Shown: positions 1 through 10,988 of the stretch, one piece after another
Numbering within the stretch: position 1 is the first letter of the stretch
How the letters are laid out: each line of letters starts with the position of its first letter
Origin: Eukaryota sp. TZLM1-RC
Lineage: Eukaryota; Metamonada: BaSk clade
Direction: 5' to 3'
NCBI GenBank assembly: GCA_040285825.1
Contig: JAUPSS010000004.1
Span: 4,409,658-4,473,657, forward strand
DNA: 64,000 bases
Notes under the pieces: model-generated
Told to the model about the DNA's origin: nothing
The model's database searches: none
What the model saw: the letters and a program-made list of their open reading frames with translations, nothing else
Translations under genes and position numbers: made by a program

Positions 1-2
1 GG

Positions 3-629
3 AACTTTGTCCTCATTAGTTTTGTTAGGTTGTTATTCTTTGCTGCCTTTGGCATTCAGTCATATCTCCAATTCTTCCTGAGAGATGTTCTCGACCAAGA
101 AAATGCTGTTGTATCCATGTCATGGGTTGCAATTGCAATGTTATCATGCAGTTTTGTCATTGCTGGGCCTGTCGGGAAGCTCTGTGATAAGCACACCAAG
201 ACTATTTTCATGCAGATTGGCTTTGCTACCCGCATCACAGCACTTGTGTTATTAATTTTTGTCAATGAGTTTTGGCAAATGATGATTGTTGCTGTCTTTC
301 TCAGTTTTGCACATATCAATTACTCCACAGCTGAAAATGCTTTAGTGATATCATACCTTCCATCCCAGAAACAAGCAGGTGCTTATATCTCACTATTTGG
401 GCTCCTTGTTGTCATTGGTGTTTCCCTCGGATCTATGATTTATGGTCTAATCTTAGATTTCTTTCCAGATGGCCAAAGTGTTCCTGGAATGCCCCAGCAA
501 TATACCAGAAATGGTTACCATCTGTGTTGGATTGTATCAATCTCTTTTCTGGCAATGGCATCCTTCTGTGCTTCTAGGCTCAAGAAATCTCAATCTGTTA
601 GTCCTGCAAACATCAAAGATTCAGTGTAG
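3..629 (+). CDS. MFS-type membrane transporter, 3' part (5' end outside window)
   Basis: The reading frame is open from base 3 of the window to the TAG at 627-629, so the gene begins upstream and only the C-terminal ~208 residues are present. The protein alternates long hydrophobic segments with short polar loops, giving about six predicted membrane helices, as expected for the second half of a 12-helix major facilitator. The loop GPVGKLCDKHTK resembles the G-x-L-x-D-(R/K) motif between helices 8 and 9 of the family. The tail after the last helix is short, polar and lysine-rich, probably cytoplasmic. No substrate can be assigned. Its 3' end faces the 3' end of the next gene (828-2087) across about 200 bp. 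Family placement rests on topology and the single loop motif. Confidence 0.6.
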   Translation, partial: NFVLISFVRLLFFAAFGIQSYLQFFLRDVLDQENAVVSMSWVAIAMLSCSFVIAGPVGKLCDKHTKTIFMQIGFATRITALVLLIFVNEFWQMMIVAVFLSFAHINYSTAENALVISYLPSQKQAGAYISLFGLLVVIGVSLGSMIYGLILDFFPDGQSVPGMPQQYTRNGYHLCWIVSISFLAMASFCASRLKKSQSVSPANIKDSV

Positions 630-827
630 ATAACTTTTATATACCGTGCAATATTTGGGGAAATATTAACTAGTAAAGATGTATTTCAATGGTGATACCA
701 TTCATGTACATTTCAATCAGATAAAGGTCAAATCAAACAAGGTGCCACATTGGAGATTACAAAGACAATATTGAGATAAATGCTAATGAAAAATATGTGA
801 AATAAAATCAGAGATTTCTTAGAAAAC

Positions 828-2087
828 TTAAACCACATTCAGCATTATCCCGAAGCTAGAAAATACGTCTCCGGGCTTGCTTTTAATGTTGTAAGTTCCA
901 TGATTCACCTTGAGAAAAGCAAGCGAAAGCCCTTGTAGAAACGATGAATACAAAGGAATGGGGACATGAGATGTATTAAGAGAGAGTGTAGTCATCGTAA
1001 GTTCCACATTGACATTGCTAGCTAAAGAAGTTTCTTGAAAACACCGCTCATCCTGATTAAAGCAAGGGAGTAAGGTACAAATGTAGGCCCGTAATCCATT
1101 ATAATGACCGTCAGAAGCCACTAAATAGAGTGACTCGACATTTCGGTTCTCTATATCAAATACGCATTTCACACTTCCTGAACTCACCACATAAGTTCCC
1201 GATCGTTGTACGGCAAGCCCATTGCGAGGAAATGGTGTGGGATTTGATGTAAGAACTTTCCCTGCAATGATATTACCATTTCTTGACAACAAATCGCTCT
1301 CCTCACAGAGTTTCCCATGACCCTCATTCCTTTCAGGGATGTTCAACTGACACAATGAGTTTCCATTTGAAGCAATAACCGAACCTGTTGACTCGAGGCC
1401 TGATATTGACGCTGTTGCTATTGTCGTGTTGTGAGATTGTGATAACCCCAAAAATGTTGAACTTGCTGTAATAAAAGGTGCAAAATTTACCCACGCAACT
1501 GGAGCCAAGATCACAGAAGCGGGCCGTTTGTAAACATTTGAAAACATTAAATCAAAACAAATAGCTAAACAATAAGTTGATTCTTTCTGTTTAAAACAAG
1601 AATTTAAATCATTAAACTTGGAGTTTCCTCGAGTGAAGTACTTGACCTCATTTCCATACAAATTTTCCTTCAGGTAAATAGCTTTTACGGTGATTTCTAA
1701 ACTACAATTGAGAGCAACAGCTCCATTGTAGACAGGACCAGTAGTATTGAATCGGATCGGAAGGTTGAAGATGATGGTTTTGTTGAAGCCTGAGTAAATT
1801 TCTTTGATTAAAGTGAATGCTGGACATGTTAATTCCAAGTTAGTGGAAAACCACCTGGCTTGGTCAATGTTGGCAATAACAGGACCAGTGAGACCATATT
1901 CTGGAAGTAAAATTACGTCAGAGGAAGAAGATGAAATCAAAGACGAGAGACTGTGTAAGTTGTATTTCAAAATAGTGAAAGCATCATCATAAGAATAAAT
2001 AGAACAGTTGTGTGGATAATAGTCGATCACTGACAGTGAACAAGTGGTGGCTATGAGAATGAGAAAAGGAAGTAATGTGAGGGACAT
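828..2087 (-). CDS. Vanin/biotinidase-like carbon-nitrogen hydrolase (pantetheinase type), secreted
   Basis: A single uninterrupted 419-residue frame. Residues 1-20 form a hydrophobic signal peptide. The nitrilase-superfamily catalytic triad is in place: Glu63 in ILLPEYGL, Lys140 in AIYLKENLYG and Cys177 in LAICFDLMF. The following stretch LAPVAWVNFAPF matches the P-x-A-W-x-N-x-L-P segment after the nucleophile in vanins and biotinidases, and a later GS-containing loop (LESTGSVIASNG) also fits. Several N-x-S/T sites suggest glycosylation in the secretory route. The family hydrolyses pantetheine or biotin amides outside the cell; which substrate applies here cannot be told. It is about 80 residues shorter than animal vanins, mostly at the C terminus. 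The start codon was chosen because it opens directly onto the signal peptide. Confidence 0.82.
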   Translation of the reverse strand: MSLTLLPFLILIATTCSLSVIDYYPHNCSIYSYDDAFTILKYNLHSLSSLISSSSSDVILLPEYGLTGPVIANIDQARWFSTNLELTCPAFTLIKEIYSGFNKTIIFNLPIRFNTTGPVYNGAVALNCSLEITVKAIYLKENLYGNEVKYFTRGNSKFNDLNSCFKQKESTYCLAICFDLMFSNVYKRPASVILAPVAWVNFAPFITASSTFLGLSQSHNTTIATASISGLESTGSVIASNGNSLCQLNIPERNEGHGKLCEESDLLSRNGNIIAGKVLTSNPTPFPRNGLAVQRSGTYVVSSGSVKCVFDIENRNVESLYLVASDGHYNGLRAYICTLLPCFNQDERCFQETSLASNVNVELTMTTLSLNTSHVPIPLYSSFLQGLSLAFLKVNHGTYNIKSKPGDVFSSFGIMLNVV

Positions 2088-2125
2088 AGGCTAGAAGCAC
2101 AAAAATGTCAAATAGTAGTAACCCG
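2088..2125 (-). promoter_or_regulatory. Conserved block abutting the start codon, shared with the ABC paralogue at 27474-27511
   Basis: On the minus strand the ~38 bases before the hydrolase ATG match the bases before the ABC-transporter ATG at 27473 with 34 of 41 identities (ATG included) and no gaps. The core words CACTATTTGA and ATTTTTGTGCT are each nearly or fully kept. The coding sequences are unrelated, so this looks like a core promoter, initiator or 5'UTR signal. No function is proven. Confidence 0.45.
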
Positions 2126-3688
2126 TTAAGATTACTGGAATATGAAGATGCGAATCAAGGTGATCTTTTCAAAACTCGAATTCTTTCATTTTTTCTGAGA
2201 TGTTGATCCACAACATGTCAAGAACAGCATTGGCACTACGATTCCATAGACATCCACACTTCTTACAAGTGAGTAATCCATGTCTAAGAACCGATGGAGT
2301 CTTGGCCCTCCTGTACTGTCTTGTGTTACTTACTCGATGTTTCTTTACATTTTCACCTTCGTTTCCCTCGAGTGCACATGCATTTTAAACTTCTTTCGAT
2401 AACCAACATTTTTTGTAGGTGCTTGATGCCTAAAATTGGTTTGCTTCCAATCACCCATCACTCATCGTTATCTTTTGGACTCCAAACTTTTTTTTTCAAA
2501 TTCCCTCCTTTTGCTTCAAACCTCTCTGTGGCCATGAATCTTTGCAATTTCACGACTCTCAATTCTTTCTTAAAGTAAAAGCTCCAAGATGGAGAGAATA
2601 AGTTGTTTTTACCTTGCAGTAGTTTAGGAATTTTTCATGATCTAGAGTTTTCTTTGAAAATGTTTTAGTTCTTCTTCCCATTTCTTTACGGTTTTGTTTT
2701 GATAAATCCTTTAGCATTTTTATAGAATTTTTGATGGTCTTTTTTCAGAGTTTCTCTTCTTCTTTGAGGAGCAGTGAGCCTCTTGAATGTAAATTCCTTT
2801 AATTTTGTTTTCTTGTTTCCGTTCAGAGTAGGACGATTTTGTTTTTGTCTGAAGTTTAAATTCCTTTTTCAAACACCAATTTGCCTTATATAAACTCTTA
2901 ACTAATATTTTATTCAATACCAAAAAATACCAAAAAAAGATCACTTTCCATTAATTCCTCATGCATAGGCGTAATTGATAGTAGAAATATTTGGATTTTG
3001 CTGATTTTTCGTTCATAACAACTCTAATTACTAATTAGTAATTAGCTCCATTCAGAAAATGCTATTCACAAGTAGAATTGATTTCATGTCCAGTCTTACC
3101 ATTTATGTGATAAGTGTTGTCTTTAACAATTTATTGATGTTGTTGTTATGACGTTGATTTTGTTGTCAATGTTTTGGAATTTCTTTCCCATTTTCACTTT
3201 GAGAAGTAGCTGGGACATTCTATACATTATCTTTTGAGACTTTTTTCTATTTTTTGAGAATTTTATCTCGTCGTTCATTGAACTTCTGGATCAGATGTTT
3301 AAAGATAAAAGGAATAATAAATCATGATATAATAGGTCGAAAAAAAATTGGCACCATTTTATAATTCACCTTTAAGTAGAGCTAAAGGAGCGAAAATTAT
3401 CAAGTATGCTGAAAAGATAAATAATCTGAATTCCAACTCACATACTCAATACCTTTTTTTGTCCTTTTGCTTTTTCTTTATTTGGAACCTTGGGTAAAAC
3501 TGCCTTATCTTTTAATCAAACCTGCAGCTTTTGGAATTGAATTGGGATAAAGTTGCTTTCTATTCTGCTACAGATTTAGTCGTGTGATCACTGTTTCTCA
3601 AATTGAATGAGTAATCAATTTCGTGGGGATATTGATTTCTTGAGTTACTTCACCTCTTAATAAACTAATTGTTCTTTCAGTCATTTGA
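2126..3688. other. AT-rich intergenic stretch, no supported gene
   Basis: Only short, low-complexity open frames occur on either strand and none resembles a known family. Stop codons are dense and homopolymer T/A runs are common. The right edge grades into the decayed C-terminal end of the Fanzor A pseudogene. Confidence 0.6.
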
Positions 3689-4176
3689 TTAATAATACTG
3701 CTGTTTAAATCCATTCTTTGTTGTTGCAGATGGTTCATAATTGGATAGATCAATCACTCTACCAGTAGAATTACTTATTGTGATGAGAGTGTCATTCCGT
3801 ATGCTGTCTCTTATTCTTTTGAATTTGGAACTTTTCTACTCAAATCTTCGTTGATTTTGAATGTACCTGAAATGAACATATTTATCTCTCTCAGGTTTCT
3901 TTGAATGAGTCATTCCAGTAGCTGAATTAGCAGAAAAATCGAGTAGATCAGACTTCCCTGGATCAGCAGCAGCCAGGGTCATATCTTGAAATTCAGAAGG
4001 AATGATGCTGGGATCATCAATATATTTTTCTTTAACTTTCAATTCTTTTGCAGTTATTTTGTATTTTTTCAAGTCAATTCTAGATTGAATGAATGATACT
4101 GTTATTCCATCAGTCTCGATACCAGACATGATGTACTCGGAATTTTCTGAATAAAGTTTAGTGTTTTTAATCTCAT
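3689..4176 (-). pseudogene. Fanzor A, C-terminal part (RuvC-I region), severed by an LTR retrotransposon
   Basis: The minus-strand frame reads GIETDGITVSF, then AADPGKSDL, then VHFRYIQNQRR. In Fanzor proteins a T-D-G-x-x-V-S strand precedes the RuvC-I motif D-P-G, followed by a conserved (F/Y)RY-x-Q-x-QRR block; all three are present in the right order and spacing. The Asp of ADPG would be the first RuvC catalytic residue. An in-frame TAG (3836-3838) follows the QRR block, then about 48 more family-like residues before decay. RuvC-II, the zinc ribbon and RuvC-III are absent. The frame runs back without break into the target site of the retrotransposon at 4177 and joins the N-terminal half at 10989-11938. 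Family assignment is from remembered motif patterns, not a search. Confidence 0.7.
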
Positions 4177-4255
4177 TGTTGCTTAAAGTCTATTGTAGTA
4201 AAGAAAAGTCTGATTTATTTTCTATTCATATTATATAAGCCTTAGGGCGCCAACA
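4177..4255 (-). repeat. 3' LTR of G-2
   Basis: 79 bp, TG...CA, nearly identical to 10911-10988. A purine-rich tract on the minus strand (complement of the pyrimidine run just right of 4255) abuts it as the polypurine tract. Confidence 0.88.
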
Positions 4256-4745
4256 CTGCTTCTTCCCTTTTTCAAAATAAATCAGCTTATATGAATATGA
4301 AACAAATCTATAACAAATAACTAAATAATCTATACAAACTAAGAATTAGCTTCGCTTTTTAATTCTATCACTAGGTCTAGGCCTCTTGGAAGGCGTAGAC
4401 TCATTGGAGGTACCTTTACGTTGACTAGTTGTACGTTTTCCAACTTTTGTGTTATTCTTACTGAACAACTTATAAGCTTCTGAATGTTTAACCGAATGGA
4501 GAAGCTCTTCTGTTGTCTCACCGCCAAACCATTGAACAGTACAAAGGCTAGCTGAATCAGAACTGTATTCTTAGAGGATTTTCTCTATAACGTGTTTTTC
4601 AGCATCACCAGCCGCGACTGCTTTGAGGAACTCAATGTCATGTGGATTTTCAGCGTTATATATTTTACAATCTTTCTTGGCAGCTTTTAATTCTGTGCCA
4701 GTAGTGAGATTCTTTAATAATAAAGTGGATTTGGAAGGAATGTCA
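4256..4745 (-). pseudogene. G-2 pol C terminus: chromodomain-like tail
   Basis: The minus-strand translation contains KHVIEKIL, CTVQWFGGETTEE and HSEAYKLF. These align with the C-terminal module of the 11939-19937 element (HVIEEILEEY, CTVKWFGGETTEE). The pattern is that of a chromodomain: a V-x-x-IL strand, a W-x-G core and an acidic W/E-P position. Chromodomains of such integrases guide insertion toward particular chromatin. An in-frame stop replaces one residue after KIL, and a basic tail follows. The segment is separated from the integrase core by the nested GAG-only element. Confidence 0.7.
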
Positions 4746-4749
4746 ATAA

Positions 4750-5840
4750 TGTTGTTGTTGAACTTAAATTAATTGAATTAGTAGGTTTCCTTGTATTTTG
4801 ACTGATGTCGTGATACTCGCTTATGAATCAGTTTTATTAATAAACTTATATTTCTCTCTCTCCTACGTGTGTTCATCCGCCTAACGGCATCAATAATTAT
4901 TCGCCCTTCTTATTTCAGATGACTGTTCCTTCTGTCAAGCTCCCGTCTCCTTCTTTCATGAAAGTTGAATGTGTTCTGCTGTTCCTACAGGAGTGGAAGA
5001 TCTATTTTTCTGTGACTCCTAAGAAAGAGCTTGTTCCAGCAAAATTCTTGGTCGATTTTTTTCTGTTAAAGTCCCTATCTCTCCAGAAATCCGACGTCTG
5101 ATCCAGTGACGATGTTTTTCTGTTGTATCGTTCGCCACGTACAAAGATTTTAGTGTGGCTCTGTCAGAACTGAAGCTTGATGTCCGTATTGGTGACGTTA
5201 GAGAACGTATCTTATTGTTACCTGTGACGTTTCCCTCAGGTAAAGAGTAGGGCTTCCGGACTGAAGTTGCCAGACATAGCTTTTCTGAACCGATTTGCCA
5301 GAGGAGTTCTTCCCGTAGGTCTTCAACGTTCTCTTCTAGCGAGAATTCGAAGATGATGTATTTCCAGATCTTCATGCCCTTGTCGAAACCACTACTGATG
5401 GGCTGTTGGATTGTTCCAGGGTTGCATCATGAAATCGTGGTTCCAAAACTTCAATTTGTGATGTGGAACGTACGGCTGACACTAAGACGATGTCCTCTTG
5501 GCGCTCTCAAAGTTTGAAAAATCAATCGTGCTTCAAGTGCCACCAGCCTGGGCACATCTCCGGTGATTGTCCAAATAGAATCAAACATGAGGTGAATCAT
5601 GTGTGTCATACCAACGATGCACCGAAGAATTTAACAAACCCCATATCTTCCCTCTATTGAGCCAGTACTGTATTTGTGATCGGAAAAATGGGAAAAGGTA
5701 GTGTTGTTGTTGAACTTAAATTGAATTAGTAGGTTTCTATGTATTTTGACTGATGACGTGATACTCGTTTATGAATCAGTTTTATTAATAAACTTGGATT
5801 TCTCTCTCTCCTTCGTGTGTTCATCTGCCTAACGACATCA
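4750..5840 (+). mobile_element. GAG-only LTR retrotransposon (TR-GAG type), older copy
   Basis: LTRs at 4750-4892 (143 bp) and 5702-5840 (139 bp) flank a single gag-like region with no pol. The target duplication is ATAA (4746-4749 and 5841-5844). The primer-site-like word is ATAATTATTCG, and a purine tract precedes the 3' LTR. The LTRs differ at several positions and the gag is broken, so this copy is older than the one at 16282-17384. It is inserted in opposite orientation to its host element G-2. Confidence 0.9.
4919..5660 (+). pseudogene. gag of the older GAG-only element, broken
   Basis: The start MTVPSVKLPSPS and the C-terminal zinc knuckle CFKCHQPGHISGDC (CX2CX4HX4C) match the intact 251-residue protein at 16448-17203. 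A TGA after SLQKSDV, a deletion of about 20 codons and further frameshifts destroy the middle. The intact copy shows the protein is a small capsid-type gag with a nucleic-acid-binding knuckle. It must have relied on enzymes from another element. Confidence 0.8.
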
Positions 5841-5844
5841 ATAA

Positions 5845-7115
5845 CTAAGAATGGTCCATTCCAAAATCCATGCAGTTTATTAATTTGCTTGGTTTTATGT
5901 ATGACATAGTCACCATTATTAAATACTATAAAGCGCGAATTAGTATTATCTACTGAAGTCGGAAAATTAAATGTTTGGTGACGCTCTGCTTCTTTTTTCC
6001 TGTAGACCAGTATTTTTCAATTTTATGTCATCTAATAAAGGAATATTGGTTTCAAATTTTGATAAGTTTCCTAATATATTTGCAGGGTCTGATCTTGAAC
6101 TAATGGAAGATCCAAAGATAAGTTCGTAAGGGGTAAAACCAGTTTTTCTGCTTTTGGTAGAATTTATTAATAGTTGGGATATGTGTACATAAGTAGATCA
6201 ACTTCCATATTCATTGAAACCCATTAACATTTTCCTCAAGCATTGGAAAACGTCTCTGTGTTTACGTTCTACAAGTCCATTACTTTTTGAATAGTGGGGA
6301 ATTGAGTTACTCATCTCAATAGCTAATCTGTTACACACTATTTTGAAAGTCTCATTGGCGAATTCAGGTCCATTATCACTATGAATTAACATAGGTATGC
6401 CAAAGATGGCGCAAACATTCCAAATCAAAGCGTCTGCGGTCTCTAAGGCATTGAGTTCCTTCAGAGGGACCAAGATTGTATATCCAGTAAAAGAGTCTAC
6501 AAATACTAATAGATATTTATTTCCTTCGTTGTCAGAATTTAGGGGTCCAATTGTATCGACGTTTAATCTGGCAAAAGGACGATCTGCCCATAAAGATCCT
6601 GTGGAAGGTGTTTTTGATCTTTTAACTGGAGCCGTTTTTTGACAAGTTGGGCATCTTTTGACATGATTAATGAGGTCCTTTCTCATATTGGGCCAGTAGA
6701 AATCGCTTTTGGATAGTTTGTGTAAACTATCGTTTTTGCTAGGGTGACCAGATTGAACCAAACCATGTATTAATAGTAGTGCCTGTTTTCTGAGGCTCTT
6801 TGGAATCAAAATTTTGTTTTTAATATTTTTCCGAATTTGAGTATTTTCATCTAGAATTGCATTTTCAAATAACGAGTCGTTGTTGTTTCTGGCTATTTGT
6901 TGTTCAAATCTGATTTCAGAGAACCAAGAAGAAAAAATAGGTAAATCTTGGTGTCTACTTAAGGATGAAATTGATGGGATATCTTCAAAGTTCGAATCAC
7001 AATCATCGTCTAGTGGAGGTATCTCGTAAATCGAAAGTAAAGTATCTGGTATATTTATACTACAAATAGAAGGAGTTTCCTCGTTTTGATCCAAATCAAT
7101 ATTCCTTGATAACAT
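5845..7115 (-). pseudogene. G-2 integrase
   Basis: The frame at 6198-7115 holds the zinc-binding H-H-C-C module (LIHGLVQSGHPSK ... CPTCQKT). The DDE core follows: first Asp in NVDTIGP, second in HSDNGPEF and the catalytic Glu in SNGLVERKHRD. The core reads through intact. The downstream part (5845-6190) is fragmented but still aligns with the region after the DDE core of the 11939-19937 element. Upstream, the frame is continuous with RNase H apart from a TGA at 7122-7124 that stands where related copies have Trp (DNHWADM). Confidence 0.85.
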
Positions 7116-7121
7116 ATCTGC

Positions 7122-9205
7122 TCAATGGTTGTCTTCACCAGGTTCATGGACTATGTCAAAGTCGAATTCAGATAGTATCGGCAGCCATCTCTTTACAATT
7201 CTATTTTTCTCTGGGGCTGTAGCCAGGAATGCAATGTTTTTATAATCTGTGAAAATTGTTGAATGTCTAGTTAACAAGTAGCTTTCTAAACAACTTTCAG
7301 TTAAAATCAAAAGTATTGCATATAATTCTTTTTGTAAAGTGGACCATTTTCTTTGTGTTTCTGTAAGTAATCTACTATAGAATGACAAAGGTTTTACTTT
7401 CCTTTTATTTAGCGGGGTTCCTGCGGGGGAGTAGGGTTCAATTTCTTGCCAAATAACACCTCCTACTGCTACATTTCAAGCGTCAGTACTTATCAATACT
7501 CGCTTGCCCGGAGCTGGTAATTCAAGGGGCATGTGGTTTACTACCAAATCTTTGATTTGTTTAAGATAATCGTCATGCTCATTGGTCCATTTGATAATTC
7601 TAGGTTTTCCTTTTATTAACTCGTTAATTAGAGCTATCATTTCAGAAATTCCAGGAAGCCAGCTTCGTATGTAATTGATTGATCCAACCAAGGAGCGAAC
7701 ATCTTTCACTGTCTTTGGTCTGGGTATTTTCATAAGGGATTCAATCTTTTTTTTGCTAATAAACCTAGTTTTGTTCTGGAAGGTACTTCCTAATATGTCA
7801 ATGGGGTATTTGGTTGTGACGAATTTGCATTTTCGTAAACCAATGTTTACCCGTCTATTTCTGGCGCATTCGAGGACTCTTTGTAGTCTTTCGTAGAATT
7901 CATCAAATGAAGTACCGACTATTATGATATCGTCTATGTATATAAAAACGCCGTCTATTTGGAAAATTTCCATCATTACAGTTTGAAATACTGCTGGGAT
8001 ATTCTTTAAACCGAAGCAAGCTCTTTTAAACATAATGTACCTTCCAGGCATTGAAATTGTTGTTTTTTCAATATCTTTTTCTGCTACATTCATTTGCCAG
8101 AAAGCTTTTGGTAAATCAAGTGTGGCAATTTAGTTAACTCTGCTTAAAAATTTTAATATATCACTAATCCACGGTAAATTAGGTTCAACAGAAATTGTGA
8201 GGGCATTAACACCATCTTTACCACTAAAGTCAGCAGTTAATCTAGGTTTTCTATCATCTGGGTAGAAAACTAGGACGGTAGGAGAGCTGAATCTATAATT
8301 GGATTCAACTGCATAACCCATTTCTATTAATTCGTCGAATATTTTGTTGGCTATTTCTAATTTGCTTGGGTTTAACCATCTAGCAGGTTTTTATACAATA
8401 GCGATTTCATCGCGAAATGGGATTGTAAGAGGACTACAATCAATACCATTTTTGTTTGGAGTTTCACTAAAAACATCGCTGAAAATTTTTAGTAGACTCG
8501 TTAATTTCAATTTATTATTGTTATCATTTAATTTTATCTCACATCCAGATCTTGTTAATTGCTCCTCAAAATAAGGACTTGTTGCTTGGTTATCTAAGTT
8601 CCCGATCGAATGTTGAGCGATTCTAGAGTCGAATTCTGATTCTGCATTTAACAAGATGTGGTGTTCTTTGTCAAATCTAATGAGAAGACCATCATCAGTC
8701 TGAAGCCCAAGTGCTTTTAACATGTCTGTCCCTATTAATAATTTGTTCGAACCCGGGATTATGGGAAGGGTATGTTTATAATGACTTGTTGCGCAATGCT
8801 TCCTACGTTGAACGACAGAATACCAGTTACACTCCCTAACGATTATGTAGATACATTATCAGCTGGTAAGATCTGAATAGTATCTTTGCTATTGATTGAC
8901 GAATGACATTGTTCAGCTATATCTGCAGTAATAACTGAACAAAACGCAGCCGAATCAATAGTTGCAATCATTTCAATATCATTTATTGATATCTCCAGTC
9001 TTAGAAATGGAGAACGCTGGTATCTGATGTGGTTTCCACTAAACGTAGAATTAATATCAAAAATACTGTTGATATCAGAGCAGGTTTGGTGAATTTGTAG
9101 AGGAATTAAGAGATTTTGTTGAGCTGTTGGAAAGTTGTTGACCGGGTTTGCTAAATCGGTTGTTGATTGTTTGTGATTGATTGCATTGATGTGTACCCGA
9201 TCAGG
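7122..9205 (-). pseudogene. G-2 protease, reverse transcriptase and RNase H
   Basis: The protease active site reads TIDSAAFCSVI near 8900-8975, with D-S-A-A where retroviral-type proteases usually have D-(S/T)-G-A. Reverse transcriptase follows, with the substrate region FSSPTVLVFYPDDRKPRL (8130-8321) and the catalytic FIYIDDIIIVG (7476-8093). RNase H is marked by STDA and FTDYKNIAF (7122-7388). At least four stops or frameshifts interrupt the frame, so the element cannot encode a working polymerase. Compared with the 11939-19937 element, the proteins are clearly of the same chromovirus group but a different family. Confidence 0.85.
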
Positions 9206-9236
9206 AAAGTTGCTTGTCCTGCTATTCCGGTTGCTG

Positions 9237-10826
9237 TTATTGCTCCGTCTGTGAGAAACCGTACTCGAACAGGTCTGACTCAGTAGGGGATGTGTTTGAT
9301 GATATGTCCTCTGTTATGTTGGTGTTATATACAAAACTATATTGGCCTCTTCCTTTATGTCCGCTAAAACGGCCTCCACGGCCTCTAAATCTATTTACAC
9401 GTCTACCTCGGCTACCTCGGCCCCTATCTACACTGCCTCTACTAGCAGGCGTCTCCTGTTCTCCCAAACTGAATCTTTCTTCTTTGGGTGCTCTGCTTCT
9501 AGCACAGCGAGGGTCTTTACATTCGAATACAGTGTGGCCGACAGGGTTGTTACCTTTCACGTTACTGCAGAATGTACAAAATTTCAAACCTTCTCGTTCG
9601 TGCTTTTCAGGGATGGCATTTGTGTTGAGGGGTTCCTCTCGAGTTTCCACCTATTTGTTTTGCTCCTTTTGCTGAAGCCTGGGCTGATGGGGTTATTCCT
9701 TTTGAATAACTTCTCATCGCCGTGAGTCCAAAGAAATATCTTCTTCGTTAACCCTGTTCCTTAGTATGTCCATTGTGGGCTTGTTTCCTGCTGTGAAGCA
9801 CCAAGTGAGGAAATGCCTTCTAGTTGTCGATATTAAATCGAGTAAGGTTGTTGTATCAGGCGAATCCCACAAAGATTCTCTAGTTTATACTGAAAGGAGT
9901 TCACTACTGTCTTCCTGCTCTATGAATTCCTCAATATATGTGGGAGCACCCTCTGTTAGTTCCGTGTAACTATGAATTTCCGTATCGAAGTTGGGATTAA
10001 ACCAGGCAGGCAATTTGGATTGTAGAATGTCTTCCGAGTCGGTCCTACTTCTCTGCTCGATAAAGAGAAACCTTATTATTCTGCCATATTGGTCTAGGAA
10101 AGAGGCCTTCCAATCCAATCTATCCTTGATGGGAAGTGGCATTATCTCTTTAATTCTTTTGCCCATGCCAGAGATTCTGGGACGTCGCTCTGCGTTACAC
10201 CCGAACATCTCTCTGCTCAATTTGTCAAGAGCTCTAATGAGCTCATTCCTTCCGTTAAGGGGATTTTCTAATACCCTTTGAGTATCCCCGACCATACCGA
10301 GGGTCTGGAAACCTACGTATTTGCCTCTTTTAGAAATGGAGCTCCACAGAGGAGGAAGCTGCTGGAACAGACAGAAATCTGTAGGTTCGAGATAAGCTTC
10401 CGCATCCTTTTTTAAAGGCTTATAGAACCTAAGTTGGGATTTCTATCCGTTGTTCTTTGAGACAGATTCTATATTTGGGAGGGGAGAGGGAGCCGAGGGT
10501 GTTCTCGTTGCCTCCGTGGATAATCCTTTTTTCTTGAGGGGAGGGGGAACCAGGTCCGTTCTCGTTACATCATCTGTTTCTTCCTTTCTTTTGAGGGAAA
10601 AGATAACTAGGTCCGTTCTCGTTGTCTTTTTCTCATCTGAAGAAGGAGGGACCTCGTCCTCTCTTTCAACTTCTTTTTTCTTGAAGGGATAGGTGGGATC
10701 CGGGTCCGTTTCCTCGCCATCCTTCTTTTTTGTAGATGTATGTTTGCTGTGGGTGTATATCCTGTCGCTGCATATTTGCTAGTGAATGAGTTTGGTCAGA
10801 GTTTTCCTGGAAGATGTCTGACATAA
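9237..10826 (-). pseudogene. G-2 gag
   Basis: A plausible start MSDIFQENSDQ lies about 85 bp inside the element (near 10826). A charged, repetitive N-terminal region follows (10450-10700) in which the word TRTDLV recurs, then the frame at 9885-10295. The nucleocapsid part (9237-9650) carries an expanded zinc knuckle, CX2CX10HX4C, where the sister element has CX2CX4HX4C. An arginine/glycine-rich stretch with RGRG repeats follows. Frameshifts separate these blocks. The protein would form the particle shell and bind the genomic RNA. Confidence 0.7.
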
Positions 10827-10910
10827 TGAAGATATCTGATTTGCTGGTTTTGTGTTGAGTGCTGAGTTTATTTGTGGTATACCTTTGACTTTAAAATGGC
10901 CAATAATTAT

Positions 10911-10988
10911 TGTTGCCTAAAGTCTATTGTAGTAAGAAAAGTCTGATTTATTTTCTATTCATATGATATAAGCCTTAGGGCACCAACA
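10911..10988 (-). repeat. 5' LTR of G-2
   Basis: 78 bp, TG...CA. Reading on the minus strand it is followed at once by ATAATTATTGG, the putative primer-binding region. Confidence 0.88.

Larger units (their letters stand above)
4177..10988 (-). mobile_element. Ty3/gypsy chromovirus 'G-2', degenerate, inserted in Fanzor A
   Basis: Terminal repeats of 79 and 78 bp (4177-4255 and 10911-10988) start TG and end CA. The internal side of the 3' LTR has a purine-rich tract, and the 5' LTR is followed by ATAATTATTGG, the same primer-site-like word seen in the other LTR elements here. Gene order on the minus strand is gag, protease, reverse transcriptase, RNase H, integrase, chromodomain. Flanking tetranucleotides are TCAT and TTAT, a 4-bp target duplication with one later change; excision restores the Fanzor frame. 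A GAG-only element (4750-5840) is nested between integrase and chromodomain. Confidence 0.9.

Noticed and set aside
1804-2578. Plus-strand ORFs at 1804-1992, 2200-2388 and 2294-2578
   Set aside because: The first is antisense to the vanin-like gene; the others are short, unconserved and in AT-rich sequence.
9214-9725. Two plus-strand ORFs over 100 codons opposite the G-2 gag
   Set aside because: They are antisense shadows of the Arg/Gly-rich gag; no motif, and the minus strand has the zinc knuckle.
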